A stretch of DNA of 61,380 bases from contig JADHSM010000018.1 in the NCBI GenBank assembly GCA_016776905.1, positions 1-61,380 of the forward strand, written 5' to 3'. The DNA comes from Planctomycetota bacterium (GTDB lineage Bacteria; Planctomycetota; UBA8108; UBA1146). The stretch's first letter is position 1. Every line of letters begins with the position of its first letter. Position numbers and translations under genes: made by a program. Below are positions 1-8,715 of the stretch, piece by piece. A model generated the notes under the pieces. That model searched no databases. It was not told the DNA's origin and worked only from the letters and a program-made list of their open reading frames with translations.

Positions 1-1646
1 CGGAACTCGAAGCGAGAAACACTACTGGCTCGACCCCGTTGCTGATCGCCGCAATGTTCTCCTCCACTCCTGAGATTGTGGCGCTGCTTATTGAGAAGGG
101 TGCGGAAGTCAATGCGAGAAACACTGATGGCAAGACTCCATTGATGTTCGCCGCAGGGGAATCCTCCACTCCTGAGATTGTGGCGTTGCTTATAGAGAAG
201 GGCGCGGAAGTCAACGCGAGAAACACTAATAGCTGGACCCCGTTGATGTTCGCCGCAGAGAACTCCTCCACTCCTGAGATTGTTCAGCTGCTTCTCGAAA
301 AGGGTGCGGAAGTCAATGCGAGTCACACTGATGGCTGGACCCCGTTGATGTTCGCCGCAGAGATCTCCTCCACTCCTGAGATTGTTCAGCTGCTCCTAGA
401 GAAGGGTGCGGAAGTCGAAGCGAGAGGCCCTGCTGGCGAGACCCCGTTGATGCTCGCCGCAAGGAACTCCTCCACTCCTGAGATTGTTCAGCTGCTTCTC
501 GAAAAGGGGGCGGAAGTCAATGCGAGAGGCACTGCTGGCTGGACCCCATTGATGATCGCCGCAGGGAACTCCTCCACTCCTGAGATTGTTCAGCGCCTTC
601 TCGACAAGGGTGCGGAAGTCAATGCGAGTAACACTGCTGGCGGGACCCCGCTGATGGCCGCCGTAGCGTTATCCTCCACTCCTGAGATTGTTCAGCTGCT
701 TCTCGAAAAGGGGGCGGAACTCGAAGCGAGAGACACCTTTGGCTTTACCCCGTTGATGCACGCCGCAAGGGGCTCCTCCACTCCTGAGATTGTGGCGCTG
801 CTTATAGAGAAGGGCGCGGAACTCAACGCGAGAAACACCGTTGGCTGGAGCCCGCTGATGTTCGCCGCACGGTTCTCCTCCACTCCTGAGATTGTGGCGC
901 TGCTTTTAGAGAAGGGCGCGGAAGTCAACGCGAGAAGCACCGATGGCTGGACCCCCCTGATACTCGCCGCACAGTTTTCCTCCACTCCTGAGATTGTGGC
1001 ACTGCTTATAAAGAAGGGAGCGGAACTCGAAGCAAGAGATACCAAAGGCTTAACCCCGCTGATGCTCGCCGCACAGTTCTCCTCCACTCCTGAGATAGTG
1101 GCGTTGCTTATAGAGAAGGGCGCGGAACTCGAAGCGAAAAGCACCGAAGGCTGGACCCCGCTGAGGGTAGCCGCACAGTTCTCCTCCACTCCTGAGATTA
1201 TTGAGCTGCTTATAGAGAAGGGCGCGGAACTCGAAGCGAAAAGCACCAGTGGCTGGACCCCGCTGATGGGCGCCGCAGCGTTCTCCTCCACTCCTGAGAT
1301 TGTGGCGCTGCTTATTGAGAAGGGCGCGGAACTCGAAGCGAAAAGCACCGATGGCTGGACCCCGCTGTTGGCCGCCGCAGCGTTCTCCTCCACTCCTGAG
1401 ATTGTGGCGCTGCTTATTGAGAAGGGCGCGGAAGTCAACGCGAAAAGCACCAGTGGCTGGACCCCGCTGATGGTCGCCGCAGGGGACTCCTCCACCCCTG
1501 AGATTGTGGCGCTACTTATAGAGAAGGGTGCGGATGCTCTTGCCAAAGACAAAAATGGGAAGAAGGCCATCGACCACGCTCAGGAAAATGAAAAACTCAA
1601 GGGCACTCCCGCCTACTGGAAGCTCCACAAAAAATCGTTTGAGTGA
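1..1646 (+). CDS. Ankyrin-repeat protein, 5' end outside the window
   Basis: The reading frame is open from base 3 to the TGA at 1646, and ankyrin sequence continues upstream of the first possible start (TTG at 39), so the gene begins before the window. The protein is an array of 34-residue ankyrin units, each starting SSTPEIV and ending with a TPLM/AA helix. Fifteen SSTPEI units are present. The last is degenerate (ALAKDKNGKKAIDHAQ) and acts as a C-terminal cap before a short basic tail ending KKSFE. Ankyrin arrays are protein-binding scaffolds; no catalytic domain is visible in the part seen. Any signal peptide or N-terminal domain would lie outside the window, so cellular location is unknown. 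The repeats are nearly identical at DNA level, suggesting recent amplification. Confidence 0.9.
   Translation, partial: ELEARNTTGSTPLLIAAMFSSTPEIVALLIEKGAEVNARNTDGKTPLMFAAGESSTPEIVALLIEKGAEVNARNTNSWTPLMFAAENSSTPEIVQLLLEKGAEVNASHTDGWTPLMFAAEISSTPEIVQLLLEKGAEVEARGPAGETPLMLAARNSSTPEIVQLLLEKGAEVNARGTAGWTPLMIAAGNSSTPEIVQRLLDKGAEVNASNTAGGTPLMAAVALSSTPEIVQLLLEKGAELEARDTFGFTPLMHAARGSSTPEIVALLIEKGAELNARNTVGWSPLMFAARFSSTPEIVALLLEKGAEVNARSTDGWTPLILAAQFSSTPEIVALLIKKGAELEARDTKGLTPLMLAAQFSSTPEIVALLIEKGAELEAKSTEGWTPLRVAAQFSSTPEIIELLIEKGAELEAKSTSGWTPLMGAAAFSSTPEIVALLIEKGAELEAKSTDGWTPLLAAAAFSSTPEIVALLIEKGAEVNAKSTSGWTPLMVAAGDSSTPEIVALLIEKGADALAKDKNGKKAIDHAQENEKLKGTPAYWKLHKKSFE
60..1589 (+). repeat. Tandem array of fifteen 102-bp ankyrin-coding repeats
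   Basis: The block TCCTCCACTCCTGAGAT recurs at 60, 162, 264 and onward every 102 bp to 1488, with no insertions or deletions. Differences are point changes concentrated at a few codons (VALLIEK versus VQLLLEK, NAR versus EAR or EAK, and the residue after TPLM). Units 2-7 favour the VQLLLEK form and units 8-15 the VALLIEK form, suggesting block duplications. The length of 102 bp is exactly 34 codons, so copy-number change keeps the frame. Confidence 0.95.
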
Positions 1647-1688
1647 GACAAACAAAATCAACTTCAATGAGAACGAGAGATTTTAAAA

Positions 1689-2075
1689 ATGAAAAACGGA
1701 TTTTTAATCATCGGAGCACTGTTACTGGTCACCGTCTTTTGGGGCTGCCAAGGTTTGAACATGGATTATGGGAAACCAGCAGCTCAGTTCCTTGAAGAAG
1801 ACGTCGCAGAATTAGGAAAGAATTATCTTCGAAAAAAAATCACGATCAAAGGAGTCGTCACCCGAGTGGAGGTGAGTCCACCGAAAGATGTTTCAATTTT
1901 TCTAGGACACGGTATCGAATGTGATTTGGGCGATGTCGTCAACGCTGCAAAGCATTTCAGTATCGGTAAAACGGTCTACATGGACGGAATTCTTAGAAAA
2001 TGTGAACCCGGTACAATTCTTTTGGAGCCCGTATTGGAACGCGATCCCAAAGCCCCTTTTAATCCCAAGAAATAA
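1689..2075 (+). CDS. Small lipoprotein with an OB-fold (tRNA_anti-like) domain
   Basis: 128 residues. The N-terminus is a lipoprotein signal peptide: KN, a hydrophobic stretch (FLIIGALLLVTVFW) and the lipobox FWGC, so the mature protein should be lipid-anchored from Cys20. The rest, with KKITIKGVVTRVE, IECDLGD and GKTVYMDGILRKCEPGTILLEPV, has the strand pattern of the small periplasmic OB-fold family called tRNA_anti-like, whose function is unknown. The start follows a GAGAG motif at a reasonable distance. It lies 42 bp after the ankyrin gene on the same strand, so co-transcription is possible. The family assignment is by pattern only. Confidence 0.75.
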   Translation: MKNGFLIIGALLLVTVFWGCQGLNMDYGKPAAQFLEEDVAELGKNYLRKKITIKGVVTRVEVSPPKDVSIFLGHGIECDLGDVVNAAKHFSIGKTVYMDGILRKCEPGTILLEPVLERDPKAPFNPKK

Positions 2076-2168
2076 CATCTCACTTTAGTATATAATTCGT
2101 CATTCCCGCCACGGAGAATGGCCTAGCAAATTGAGAAGTCGTCGAGTTTTCAAAAAGGTGGCCAGCGA

Positions 2169-3359
2169 ATGAGTCGAGTCGTCATTGATAAACCCTATCA
2201 ATTTGTTCCCCCCTTTCGGGGCAGGCTCTTACCCCGAATTTTGGGACGATTTCTGCTTCCTCCCACCCTGAAAAGAAACTTCGGAATCACTTCTGCGATC
2301 GTCGAAGGAGCCGATAAGATTCGACAAGCGCACAAAGCCGGCCATAGCATTATCCTCACACCGAATCACCCCCACCCCGCGGACCCATTAACTCTCTTTC
2401 ATCTTTCCCAAGCGACGGGAAGCCTTTTTTATGTCATGGCCAGTTGGCATCTTTTCATGGAAGGAAAGTGTCAGAGATTTCTGATTCGAACCATGGGAGC
2501 GTTCAGCATCTATCGAGAAGGCATGGACCGAAGATCACTCCAGTTCGCTATGGAAGTTCTCGAATCCGGGGAGCGGCCCTTGGTCATCTTTCCAGAAGGA
2601 GCGGTCACTCGAACCAATGATCTTCTTTCACCGTTGATGGAAGGAGTCTCGACCATCGCACGCGGGGCAGCAAGAAAACGAGCCAAAGCGGATGGAGGAA
2701 AGGTACTGCTCTTTCCACTTGCGATCCGGTACCACCTTGAGGCCCCCTTAGATTCCAGTATTGAGCCCACCCTCAGCGAAATGGAACAAAGACTTTCGTG
2801 GAAATCTCAGGCAGATATGCCACTCCTCGAACGGGTTCGAAAAGTGGCTCGTGCTCTACTAGGACTGAAAGAAATCGAATTTCTAAACGAAGTTCAATCG
2901 GGCGACCTCTTCGAACGATCAGACCGGCTCATCAATCACCTTCTTCACCCCCTTGAGGAAGAATGGTTCTCTCAGCATCGCGAGGGCAGCACCGTTCAAA
3001 GGGGAAAAGACCTTCGCTCAGTAATATTAAAGGGGATGATCAGCGGAGAAATTGACGACGCAGAAAGGGAGCGTCGCTGGCATCAATTTGGAGCTCTCGC
3101 TCTTGCCCAACAACTCTCTCTCTACCCACGGGGTTATCTTTCCGAAGATGCTCCTCATGACCGTTTGTTAGAAACCGTGGAACGATTGGAAGAGGATTTC
3201 ACCGGCAAAGCACGGGCTTACTCTCCCAGGTCTGTGACATTGAAAGTATGCGACCCAATAGAGGTTCCAGCGAAAAAAGAAACCTCAGATGAGGTGCCCT
3301 TGCTGGACCAACTCGAGCAAAGCCTCTCAGATGCTTTGGATATTCCTGCAGACTTATAA
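2169..3359 (+). CDS. PlsC-type 1-acyl-glycerol-phosphate acyltransferase family protein
   Basis: 396 residues. The acyltransferase motif HX4D is clear at about 67-72 (NHPHPAD) and the substrate-binding motif FPEG at about 140-143, both typical of the PlsC/LPLAT superfamily that moves acyl groups onto lysophosphatidate or related lipids at the cytoplasmic membrane. A further 170 or so residues follow the core, longer than a standard PlsC (about 240 residues); similar long forms are common among uncharacterised LPLAT proteins. The substrate cannot be told from sequence. The start has AGGTGG upstream. A TATAAT lies at 2091-2096 but without a convincing -35 box. Confidence 0.85.
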   Translation: MSRVVIDKPYQFVPPFRGRLLPRILGRFLLPPTLKRNFGITSAIVEGADKIRQAHKAGHSIILTPNHPHPADPLTLFHLSQATGSLFYVMASWHLFMEGKCQRFLIRTMGAFSIYREGMDRRSLQFAMEVLESGERPLVIFPEGAVTRTNDLLSPLMEGVSTIARGAARKRAKADGGKVLLFPLAIRYHLEAPLDSSIEPTLSEMEQRLSWKSQADMPLLERVRKVARALLGLKEIEFLNEVQSGDLFERSDRLINHLLHPLEEEWFSQHREGSTVQRGKDLRSVILKGMISGEIDDAERERRWHQFGALALAQQLSLYPRGYLSEDAPHDRLLETVERLEEDFTGKARAYSPRSVTLKVCDPIEVPAKKETSDEVPLLDQLEQSLSDALDIPADL

Positions 3360-3690
3360 TTTCGAATCATCGAAAACGGCAGCCCACTCAGCCGAATCTC
3401 TGAAAAACTATCAAAGAGATGGTGCTAAAATGGGGCTTCGTAGATCTCACCGCGAAATCACGCCGCGAAATTGATCAGCGACTTTCTTTGCTCTCCAAAA
3501 TATGAAGGGCTGGAGCCTTCAGAATCATACGGCGACATTTTTTAAGACTTGCCGTCGTTACAAAGGGACACCTTATTACGACAGCACTCATCCAGTATAA
3601 GGGTCAAGAATTACGATCCTTTCTCCTCGTGGAAGATCGATGTATATTGAATCTCTCAGGTCTCTCCCCCAACGAAGAGAAAGAGTTCAT
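3360..3690 (+). other. Intergenic region, no gene seen
   Basis: About 330 bp between the acyltransferase stop and the next gene. In-frame ATGs exist upstream of the membrane-protein start, but the added residues (SLPQRRERVH) look non-coding. I see no convincing terminator, promoter pair, RNA gene or repeat here. Confidence 0.5.
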
Positions 3691-4089
3691 ATGCTAAAAA
3701 TCATAGGAGCACTGATTGCGGGACTGATCGTCGGCATGGCTGCAAACATGATATTGGTCACTCTTAATCTCAAATTGTTTCCAGCATCGACCCCCTTAAA
3801 TAATCCTGAAGCATGGAATGACTATATTGTTTCACTCCCCGATACGGCTTTTATTATTCCGGTGTTGGCTCATCTCTCTCAAGCATTCTTTGGTGCCTGG
3901 GTTACTGCACGACTGAGCCCCACCCAGCCCTTTAAGTTTGCTATGGCTATTGGGGTACTTTCGCTACTGGGTGGCATCCTCAATGCGAGCTCCTTGCCCA
4001 TCCCCATCTGGATGTGGCTAGAAATGCCTTTTTATCTCATACTCGCGGGAGTGGCGGGCAAAATAGAGCTGAACAGGCGAGGTTCCTAG
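3691..4089 (+). CDS. Small integral membrane protein, unknown function
   Basis: 132 residues from the ATG at 3691, chosen because it begins directly with a membrane segment (LKIIGALIAGLIVGMAANMI) and has GAAAGAG just upstream; an ATG at 3640 would add 17 unlikely residues. About four transmembrane helices are visible, around residues 3-25, 48-66, 77-95 and 105-122. No catalytic motif or named family is recognised, although small four-helix proteins of this look are common in planctomycete genomes. It stands alone, with about 350 bp before the next operon. Confidence 0.7.
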   Translation: MLKIIGALIAGLIVGMAANMILVTLNLKLFPASTPLNNPEAWNDYIVSLPDTAFIIPVLAHLSQAFFGAWVTARLSPTQPFKFAMAIGVLSLLGGILNASSLPIPIWMWLEMPFYLILAGVAGKIELNRRGS

Positions 4090-4441
4090 ATATCTCGCTT
4101 CGGTGGACTCAACCTTGCACTGAATCCAGTTTCACAAGATTCCGCCAGACAAGACCCCAAAAAACTTTCCGCCCATTTTCAAAAGACTCCGATTTCCATC
4201 GATGACGGAGTCCAACTGTCTCCACAATCCGGATTATTGAGGATAAGTCACAGATATAGGAGAAATCCCTCATGAAGAATGATCAGCATGCCCACTATCC
4301 TCTCCCTGATCCCTTGATGGGGCTTGCAGAACTTATGACAATGATACGAGCGGGAGAAACCTGTCACTTCACAGGCATTCAGGAATGAACTCCTGTTTGA
4401 ATGTTCGTTAATCAGCCCAACCCCCAGCGAAAGAGGATGAT
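4090..4441 (+). other. Intergenic region upstream of the nfeD-floA operon
   Basis: About 350 bp presumably carrying the promoter of the nfeD-floA operon; no clean -35/-10 pair was found by eye. The only coding candidate is the 38-codon reading frame at 4272-4388. A longer minus-strand frame (4248-4625) overlaps the nfeD start and has no protein-like features. Confidence 0.4.
4272..4388 (+). CDS. Possible small protein or leader peptide (38 aa)
   Basis: An ATG at 4272 follows AGGAG at 4258-4262 with a 9-base gap and opens a 38-codon frame ending TGA at 4388. The peptide contains HYPLPDPLMGLAELMTMIRA, which looks more protein-like than chance, but no family is recognised. It sits 53 bp upstream of the nfeD start on the same strand, so it could be a leader peptide or small partner of that operon. 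It may equally be spurious. Confidence 0.3.
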   Translation: MKNDQHAHYPLPDPLMGLAELMTMIRAGETCHFTGIQE

Positions 4442-5983
4442 TTGTTCGGTATTCCCTCTCCGGCTTTACTGCGACCTCACTTATGGCTGTCCCTTGCCCT
4501 TCTTGCGCCATTTTTGATCCTCGGATCTCCGAATCTCGGAGCTCAAGTCTTAGATGCTCCAGAAAATTTATCCAGCACTGCAGCGATCGTGACGATTCTC
4601 GGTGGGATTGATGCTGGAACGGCAAAAGATTTCAAAGCGACCGTCGAGCTTCTGAAAGACAAAGATCTTAAATTTCTGATCATCAAACTCGACACTCCTG
4701 GAGGAACGATCGAAGCGAGTCGGGAACTGGCCGACTACATTGATAATCTTTCAGATACCGGCATCGAAACATTTGGCTGGGTTCCCAATGGCCGAAGCGC
4801 ATACAGCGGCGGAACTTTGGTCGCTTTTTCATGCCGCAACCTCGCGATGGGCGATAACAGCCGGATCGGGGACGTCCAACCCATCGATTTCCTTGGAAAC
4901 GAATTACCTGAAAAAATTCAGACGACGGTGCGTGCGGATATGCGCCGCTGGGCTCGAGAACGTGGTTATCCAACAGCCTTGGCTGAAGCCATGGTGACAA
5001 AAGAACTTGGAGTTCTCAGAGTTCGGAGTGGACAAAGATCCGAAAGGTACTTAACGGATCAAGAACTCGAAGACTTGACCCCCGCCGAACGAGCGGCGTC
5101 TTCAGTAGAACGCATTGTTGAATCAGGAGAGATCCTCACGATCGATGAAGAAGAAGCATTCGAGTACGGATTTATCAGTTACATCTGTCAATCTCCTGAA
5201 CAGCTTCTCTCTGATTTCAATCTGGGTCACCTCAACGTGCTCACTTCCCAGGAAATTCTGGGGCAAAAACGTATTGGTGACGCTGGTGGCATGGCGATGG
5301 ACGCCTTCAGAGGTTGGAGCCGATTCATCAAGTTTCTCTTGGTGCTCGGAGCCGCCATCGCTCTCGTCTTAGAACTGAAGCTCCCTGGAGTCGGTCTCGG
5401 CAGTGGTCTAGCACTGGCGTTTGTATCCGTATTCATGCTGTCTAATTTCGCAGATGGCGGAGTCGGCTGGGTTGAATTGACCACTCTCGGTATTGGTTTC
5501 TTTTTAATGCTATTAGAGCTGTTCGTGATTCCGGGGTTCGGGGTGGCAGGCATCGCCGGAGTGGCTTCCATCGTCACCGCCATGGGACTCTCTTTTCAAC
5601 CTGCGAACGAAACACTGGACCTCGTCCAACTCAGTCAAGACGGGCTGAGTGTCCTCGCTGCTCTCGTCGGTGGCCTATTGACGCTTTTCCTACTCAGTTT
5701 CATTTTACCCGGATCCAGAAGGTCGACCGGATCAGTCATTGATAACTCGACCCTCGCCAGCGACGACGAGTTTGAATCAGCACCCGAATTTTCAGGGAAT
5801 CAGTTAACCATAGGGCAAGCAGGATCGACCCTCGAACCGCTGCGCCCTGCAGGTAAAGCAGATTTCGACGGCATCATTGTCGACGTCGTCTCTCAAGGCG
5901 ATTACATCGAAAAAGACACACCCATTGAAGTTCTGGAAATCGAGGGCAACAGGATTGTCGTTATCAGTAGAGAGGATCAATAA
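4442..5983 (+). CDS. nfeD: NfeD-family membrane-bound serine protease (long form)
   Basis: 513 residues with the layout of long NfeD proteins: signal peptide/TM (about 12-33), a ClpP-like serine protease domain (about 42-270), a cluster of hydrophobic segments (about 295-425) and a C-terminal OB-fold NfeD domain (about 455-513, ending GNRIVV). The protease domain shows DTPGGTIEASRELADYI and the segment AYSGG, in the place where family members carry the nucleophile serine (usually SAG); the Lys of MVTKEL fits the general base of the Ser-Lys dyad. Long NfeD proteins cleave membrane proteins of the SPFH/stomatin group. The start is TTG with AGAGGA just upstream. It heads an operon with a short NfeD and FloA, the expected partners. 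Confidence 0.88.
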   Translation: MFGIPSPALLRPHLWLSLALLAPFLILGSPNLGAQVLDAPENLSSTAAIVTILGGIDAGTAKDFKATVELLKDKDLKFLIIKLDTPGGTIEASRELADYIDNLSDTGIETFGWVPNGRSAYSGGTLVAFSCRNLAMGDNSRIGDVQPIDFLGNELPEKIQTTVRADMRRWARERGYPTALAEAMVTKELGVLRVRSGQRSERYLTDQELEDLTPAERAASSVERIVESGEILTIDEEEAFEYGFISYICQSPEQLLSDFNLGHLNVLTSQEILGQKRIGDAGGMAMDAFRGWSRFIKFLLVLGAAIALVLELKLPGVGLGSGLALAFVSVFMLSNFADGGVGWVELTTLGIGFFLMLLELFVIPGFGVAGIAGVASIVTAMGLSFQPANETLDLVQLSQDGLSVLAALVGGLLTLFLLSFILPGSRRSTGSVIDNSTLASDDEFESAPEFSGNQLTIGQAGSTLEPLRPAGKADFDGIIVDVVSQGDYIEKDTPIEVLEIEGNRIVVISREDQ

Positions 5984-5985
5984 CC

Positions 5986-6462
5986 ATGGAATGGTGGTTA
6001 CTTTCCATGCTCTGCCTAGGCGGCTTGGTGTTGATCTTCTTAGAGGTCTTCATTCCTAGCGGAGGTCTTCTCGCTATCTCGGCTCTGTTATGCATTGGTT
6101 ATTCCATTTGGGAACTCTACCTTCAGGGATACACAATGGTTGCCGTGCTCTGTGCTGCCTTGACGTCAGCATGGTGTGTATTCCTGTTTAAGTTCTGGCT
6201 ACGCAAAGTCGGCCTCAACACAGATTTAGCAGAATCAGACTCTATCGGCGACGACGTCAAAATGTCGAAAAATATGATCGGACAAAGAGGAATGGTGATG
6301 ACCGATCTTCGTCCAGCCGGGATCGCTTTGATCGCTGGTAAGCGACTCGACGTGGTCGCCCTCCAAGGATATATCGATAAAGGTGATTCGATCGTCGTAA
6401 TTAAATCTGACGGCAATCGCATCGTAGTTAAAAAATCAAATGAACAAGAAACTACTGACTGA
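5986..6462 (+). CDS. Short NfeD-like membrane protein
   Basis: 158 residues, starting 2 bp after the preceding stop. Two or three membrane segments (about 3-20, 22-40, 44-66) are followed by an OB-fold NfeD domain: GQRGMVMTDLRPAG, then YIDKGDSIVVIKSDGNRIVV. This is the NfeD1b type, lacking a protease domain, which is typically encoded next to flotillin or stomatin genes. The C-terminal domain resembles that of the preceding long NfeD, so the two probably arose by duplication of this module. It likely acts with FloA in membrane organisation. Confidence 0.85.
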   Translation: MEWWLLSMLCLGGLVLIFLEVFIPSGGLLAISALLCIGYSIWELYLQGYTMVAVLCAALTSAWCVFLFKFWLRKVGLNTDLAESDSIGDDVKMSKNMIGQRGMVMTDLRPAGIALIAGKRLDVVALQGYIDKGDSIVVIKSDGNRIVVKKSNEQETTD

Positions 6463-6501
6463 TGACCGACATGGTCTCAGAATTGAAATAGAGGAAATCA
6501 G

Positions 6502-7560
6502 ATGACTCAATCCTTCTTGGATCTTCAGCCAATCTTTGCTCAGGTCCCAATGCCCGTGCAAATTGCAGGCTGGTTCGTTGTTGGCATTCTTGCCATCATT
6601 CTCTTCATATTTTTCATTACCTTTGGGCGATTGTACATTCAGGCTCTCTCTTCGGGTGTTCGGATTGGAGTCCTTGAGTTCATTGGCATGTGGTTACGTA
6701 AAGTGAACCCGCGCCTCATCACCGATTGCTTAATCATGGCCAACAAGGCTGGGCTCAAGGATGTTCAAGCGAATAAGCTCGAAGCCCATTACATGGCGAA
6801 GGGCAATGTCCAGAGAGTCACACAAGCCCTTGTCGCCGCGAGCAAAGCGCACATTAATCTCAACTTCGATCAAGCCGCAGCGATCGACTTGGCCGGACGT
6901 GACGTCCTCGATGCTGTCAGAACAAGCGTTCAACCCAAAGTCATCGATGCACCTTCAAAAGACCAAGCACGCTCAACAGTGGACGCCGTCGCAGGAGATG
7001 GTATCCAATTGCGAGCACGAGCACGTGTTACTGTAAGAACCAATCTCGGCCGACTCGTTGGTGGAGCGACCGAAGAAACTATTATCGCCAGGGTTGGTGA
7101 AGGAATCGTCACAACCATCGGTTCTTCGACAAATCACAAAGAAGTTTTGGCAAACCCCGACCTCATATCAAAAGCAATCCTTGAGAAAGGTCTCGATTCA
7201 GGAACCGCCTTCGAGATTCTCTCCATCGATATCGCGGACGTGGATGTGGGTGAGAACATTGGAGCAAAACTTCAGGCAGAACAAGCCGAAGCAGACAAAA
7301 GAGTCGCTCAGGCTCAAGCCGAGAAAAGACGTGCTCTCGCTGTGGCAAAGGAACAAGAAGAGGTTGCGTCCATCGCTGCCAATAAAGCAGTTCTAGTGTT
7401 GGCAGAAGCTGAGGTTCCAAAAGCAATCTCAGATGCATTCCGAGCTGGAAACTTAGGTGTGATGGATTACTACCGCCTCAAAAACCTCCAAGCCGATACC
7501 TCCATGAGAGAAAACCTGGGACATGATGAAAATTCAAATGCTCAGAATCTAGATTCATAA
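6502..7560 (+). CDS. floA: Flotillin-like protein FloA
   Basis: 352 residues. An N-terminal membrane segment (about 20-42, [19 protein letters not shown]) is followed by the SPFH-type core ([18 protein letters not shown], then [38 protein letters not shown] as separate blocks) and an Ala/Glu-rich coiled coil (about 255-300, [20 protein letters not shown]). This matches the FloA/YqfA family, integral membrane scaffolds of functional membrane microdomains. It lies 39 bp behind the short NfeD, the canonical arrangement. Length is close to the usual 330. Confidence 0.95.
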   Translation: MTQSFLDLQPIFAQVPMPVQIAGWFVVGILAIILFIFFITFGRLYIQALSSGVRIGVLEFIGMWLRKVNPRLITDCLIMANKAGLKDVQANKLEAHYMAKGNVQRVTQALVAASKAHINLNFDQAAAIDLAGRDVLDAVRTSVQPKVIDAPSKDQARSTVDAVAGDGIQLRARARVTVRTNLGRLVGGATEETIIARVGEGIVTTIGSSTNHKEVLANPDLISKAILEKGLDSGTAFEILSIDIADVDVGENIGAKLQAEQAEADKRVAQAQAEKRRALAVAKEQEEVASIAANKAVLVLAEAEVPKAISDAFRAGNLGVMDYYRLKNLQADTSMRENLGHDENSNAQNLDS

Positions 7561-7569
7561 GGACCACTC

Positions 7570-8217
7570 ATGGAAAAATGGATCCCAATTCTGTTGTTTA
7601 TCGTCATTCCACTGATCAATAGGATCTTGGAAGCGAGTAAGGCTCGTGCTGAAAAAGCTTCTGCTGAACTAAAACGACAGGAAAGAACAGAACGCAGGAG
7701 AAATCGTCGGGGATCGGCAAACCCCACTCCAATTCAGGGGAATACCGAAGACGAATCTTTAGAAGAGATTCTCATGAGAGGTCAGCCCCCCGAGTTCAGA
7801 GCTGATCTGCAAAAAGAAGCGGAAGAATGGGGCATCGATTTAGGTGGTGGCTGGCAAACGGTAGGACCACTTCAAGAGGAGCCATTTCAGCAAGAATTAC
7901 GATCTGAGGAATTACCATCTGCGGAATTACCCTCTGAGGAAATGACGTCGCAAACGGGGCGAGAACCATCTGCCCCGGTATGGACCCTCCCCGATGTTCC
8001 GGAAGATTATGCCCTCGGTCAATCTTCCGACGATGCATTTCACTTGGAGCCGAGTTCCGAAAATGAAGCCTACTATACGACTCGGCTCCCAGGGCCGCAA
8101 AAAAGCCTGCATTCATGCAGTAAAACACGCCGAACGATCAGCAGAGCCCAACTGAGGGAACATCTGATCTGGCGTGAAATTTTAGGCCCTCCACATGTCC
8201 TCAGGGATGATTTGTAA
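7570..8217 (+). CDS. Conserved-looking protein with an N-terminal membrane anchor, unknown function
   Basis: 215 residues, 9 bp after floA. It has one N-terminal hydrophobic segment (WIPILLFIVIPLI), then a strongly charged helix (KARAEKASAELKRQERTERRRNRR), a disordered acidic middle with a short iterated stretch (ELRSEELPSAELPSEEM), and a C-terminal block RAQLREHLIWREILGPPHVL. A similar closing motif (LR-x-A-x(2)-W-x-EILGPP-x-ALR) is found in many short bacterial proteins encoded near FloA or NfeD, from memory. Function unknown; position suggests a microdomain-associated partner. Confidence 0.75.
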   Translation: MEKWIPILLFIVIPLINRILEASKARAEKASAELKRQERTERRRNRRGSANPTPIQGNTEDESLEEILMRGQPPEFRADLQKEAEEWGIDLGGGWQTVGPLQEEPFQQELRSEELPSAELPSEEMTSQTGREPSAPVWTLPDVPEDYALGQSSDDAFHLEPSSENEAYYTTRLPGPQKSLHSCSKTRRTISRAQLREHLIWREILGPPHVLRDDL

Positions 8218-8379
8218 ACTTCTGATTTCGTCCCGGGGCCCGGTTCTCTAAGGACCGACGTCCCGGGAGGTTTCTGCGGTACTTTCCCGCAGAATGAACC
8301 CACAGATTATTCATGTTCAGGTGACGTGGAACTCTCCAGCATTTATCATGTTTGACTGTAAGCCAGAATCGAAGACTCA

Positions 8380-8466
8380 GCCGGAGTGGCGGAACTGGCA
8401 GACGCGGCGGATTCAAAATCCGCTGACCTTTTGGTCTTGTGGGTTCGAGTCCCACCTCCGGTACCA
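8380..8466 (+). tRNA. tRNA-Leu (anticodon CAA)
   Basis: A class II tRNA. The acceptor arms GCCGGAG (8380-8386) and CTCCGGT (8456-8462) pair over seven positions with one G-U; the discriminator A is followed by an encoded CCA (8464-8466). The anticodon arm is GCGGA-TTCAAAA-TCCGC, giving anticodon CAA. The long variable arm (TGACCTTTTGGTCTTG) and the T arm GTGGG-TTCGAGT-CCCAC fit tRNA-Leu. Confidence 0.97.
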
Positions 8467-8715
8467 GCCTTTTGACGACGAGCCCTCATTGCTACGAGCC
8501 GTCATTGCTACGAGCCCTCTTCGTCAGTGCCTTCTACGTCAGTGCCTTCTACGTCAGTGGCCTCTTCGTCGGTGGACCGCTTCGCTACCCGCTCTATTCG
8601 TCACGAGACGAAATTTCTCTTGAGTGCTTTTCGTATCGGGTGGCGAAAAACACCTTCTCAAATGGACTCGAAGATTTCATGACTTCAGTCTTCGAGTTGA
8701 GACACAAAAGGGCAT
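8467..8715. other. Intergenic region between tRNA-Leu and the rpsI terminator
   Basis: No gene is credible here. It contains two short minisatellites (about 8477-8575) and an inverted repeat with 9-bp arms (ACTCGAAGA at 8666-8674, TCTTCGAGT at 8689-8697). The latter could be a hairpin in the tRNA read-through transcript, but no T-run follows it on the plus strand. Confidence 0.5.
8477..8575. repeat. Two adjacent minisatellites downstream of the tRNA
   Basis: The first is a 16-bp unit (ACGAGCCCTCATTGCT, second copy with one change) in about 2.6 copies from 8477. The second is a 15-bp unit (CGTCAGTGCCTTCTA) in two perfect copies (8522-8551), one diverged copy and a partial copy to 8575. The two units are unrelated but abut each other. 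No tRNA 3'-end duplication is seen, so there is no direct sign of an integrated element. Confidence 0.85.

Noticed and set aside
692..1570. Long minus-strand reading frame opposite the ankyrin array (292 codons)
   Set aside because: It is open only because the 102-bp repeat has no stops in that frame; the translation is a periodic low-information Ser/Ala-rich sequence with no ribosome site, opposite a clear ankyrin frame.
4248..4625. Minus-strand frame overlapping the nfeD start
   Set aside because: Runs antisense to the NfeD signal peptide and protease start, which have clear family features.
8380..8575. Integrated element at tRNA-Leu
   Set aside because: No integrase, no duplicated tRNA 3' end; only small repeats and ordinary ribosomal genes follow.
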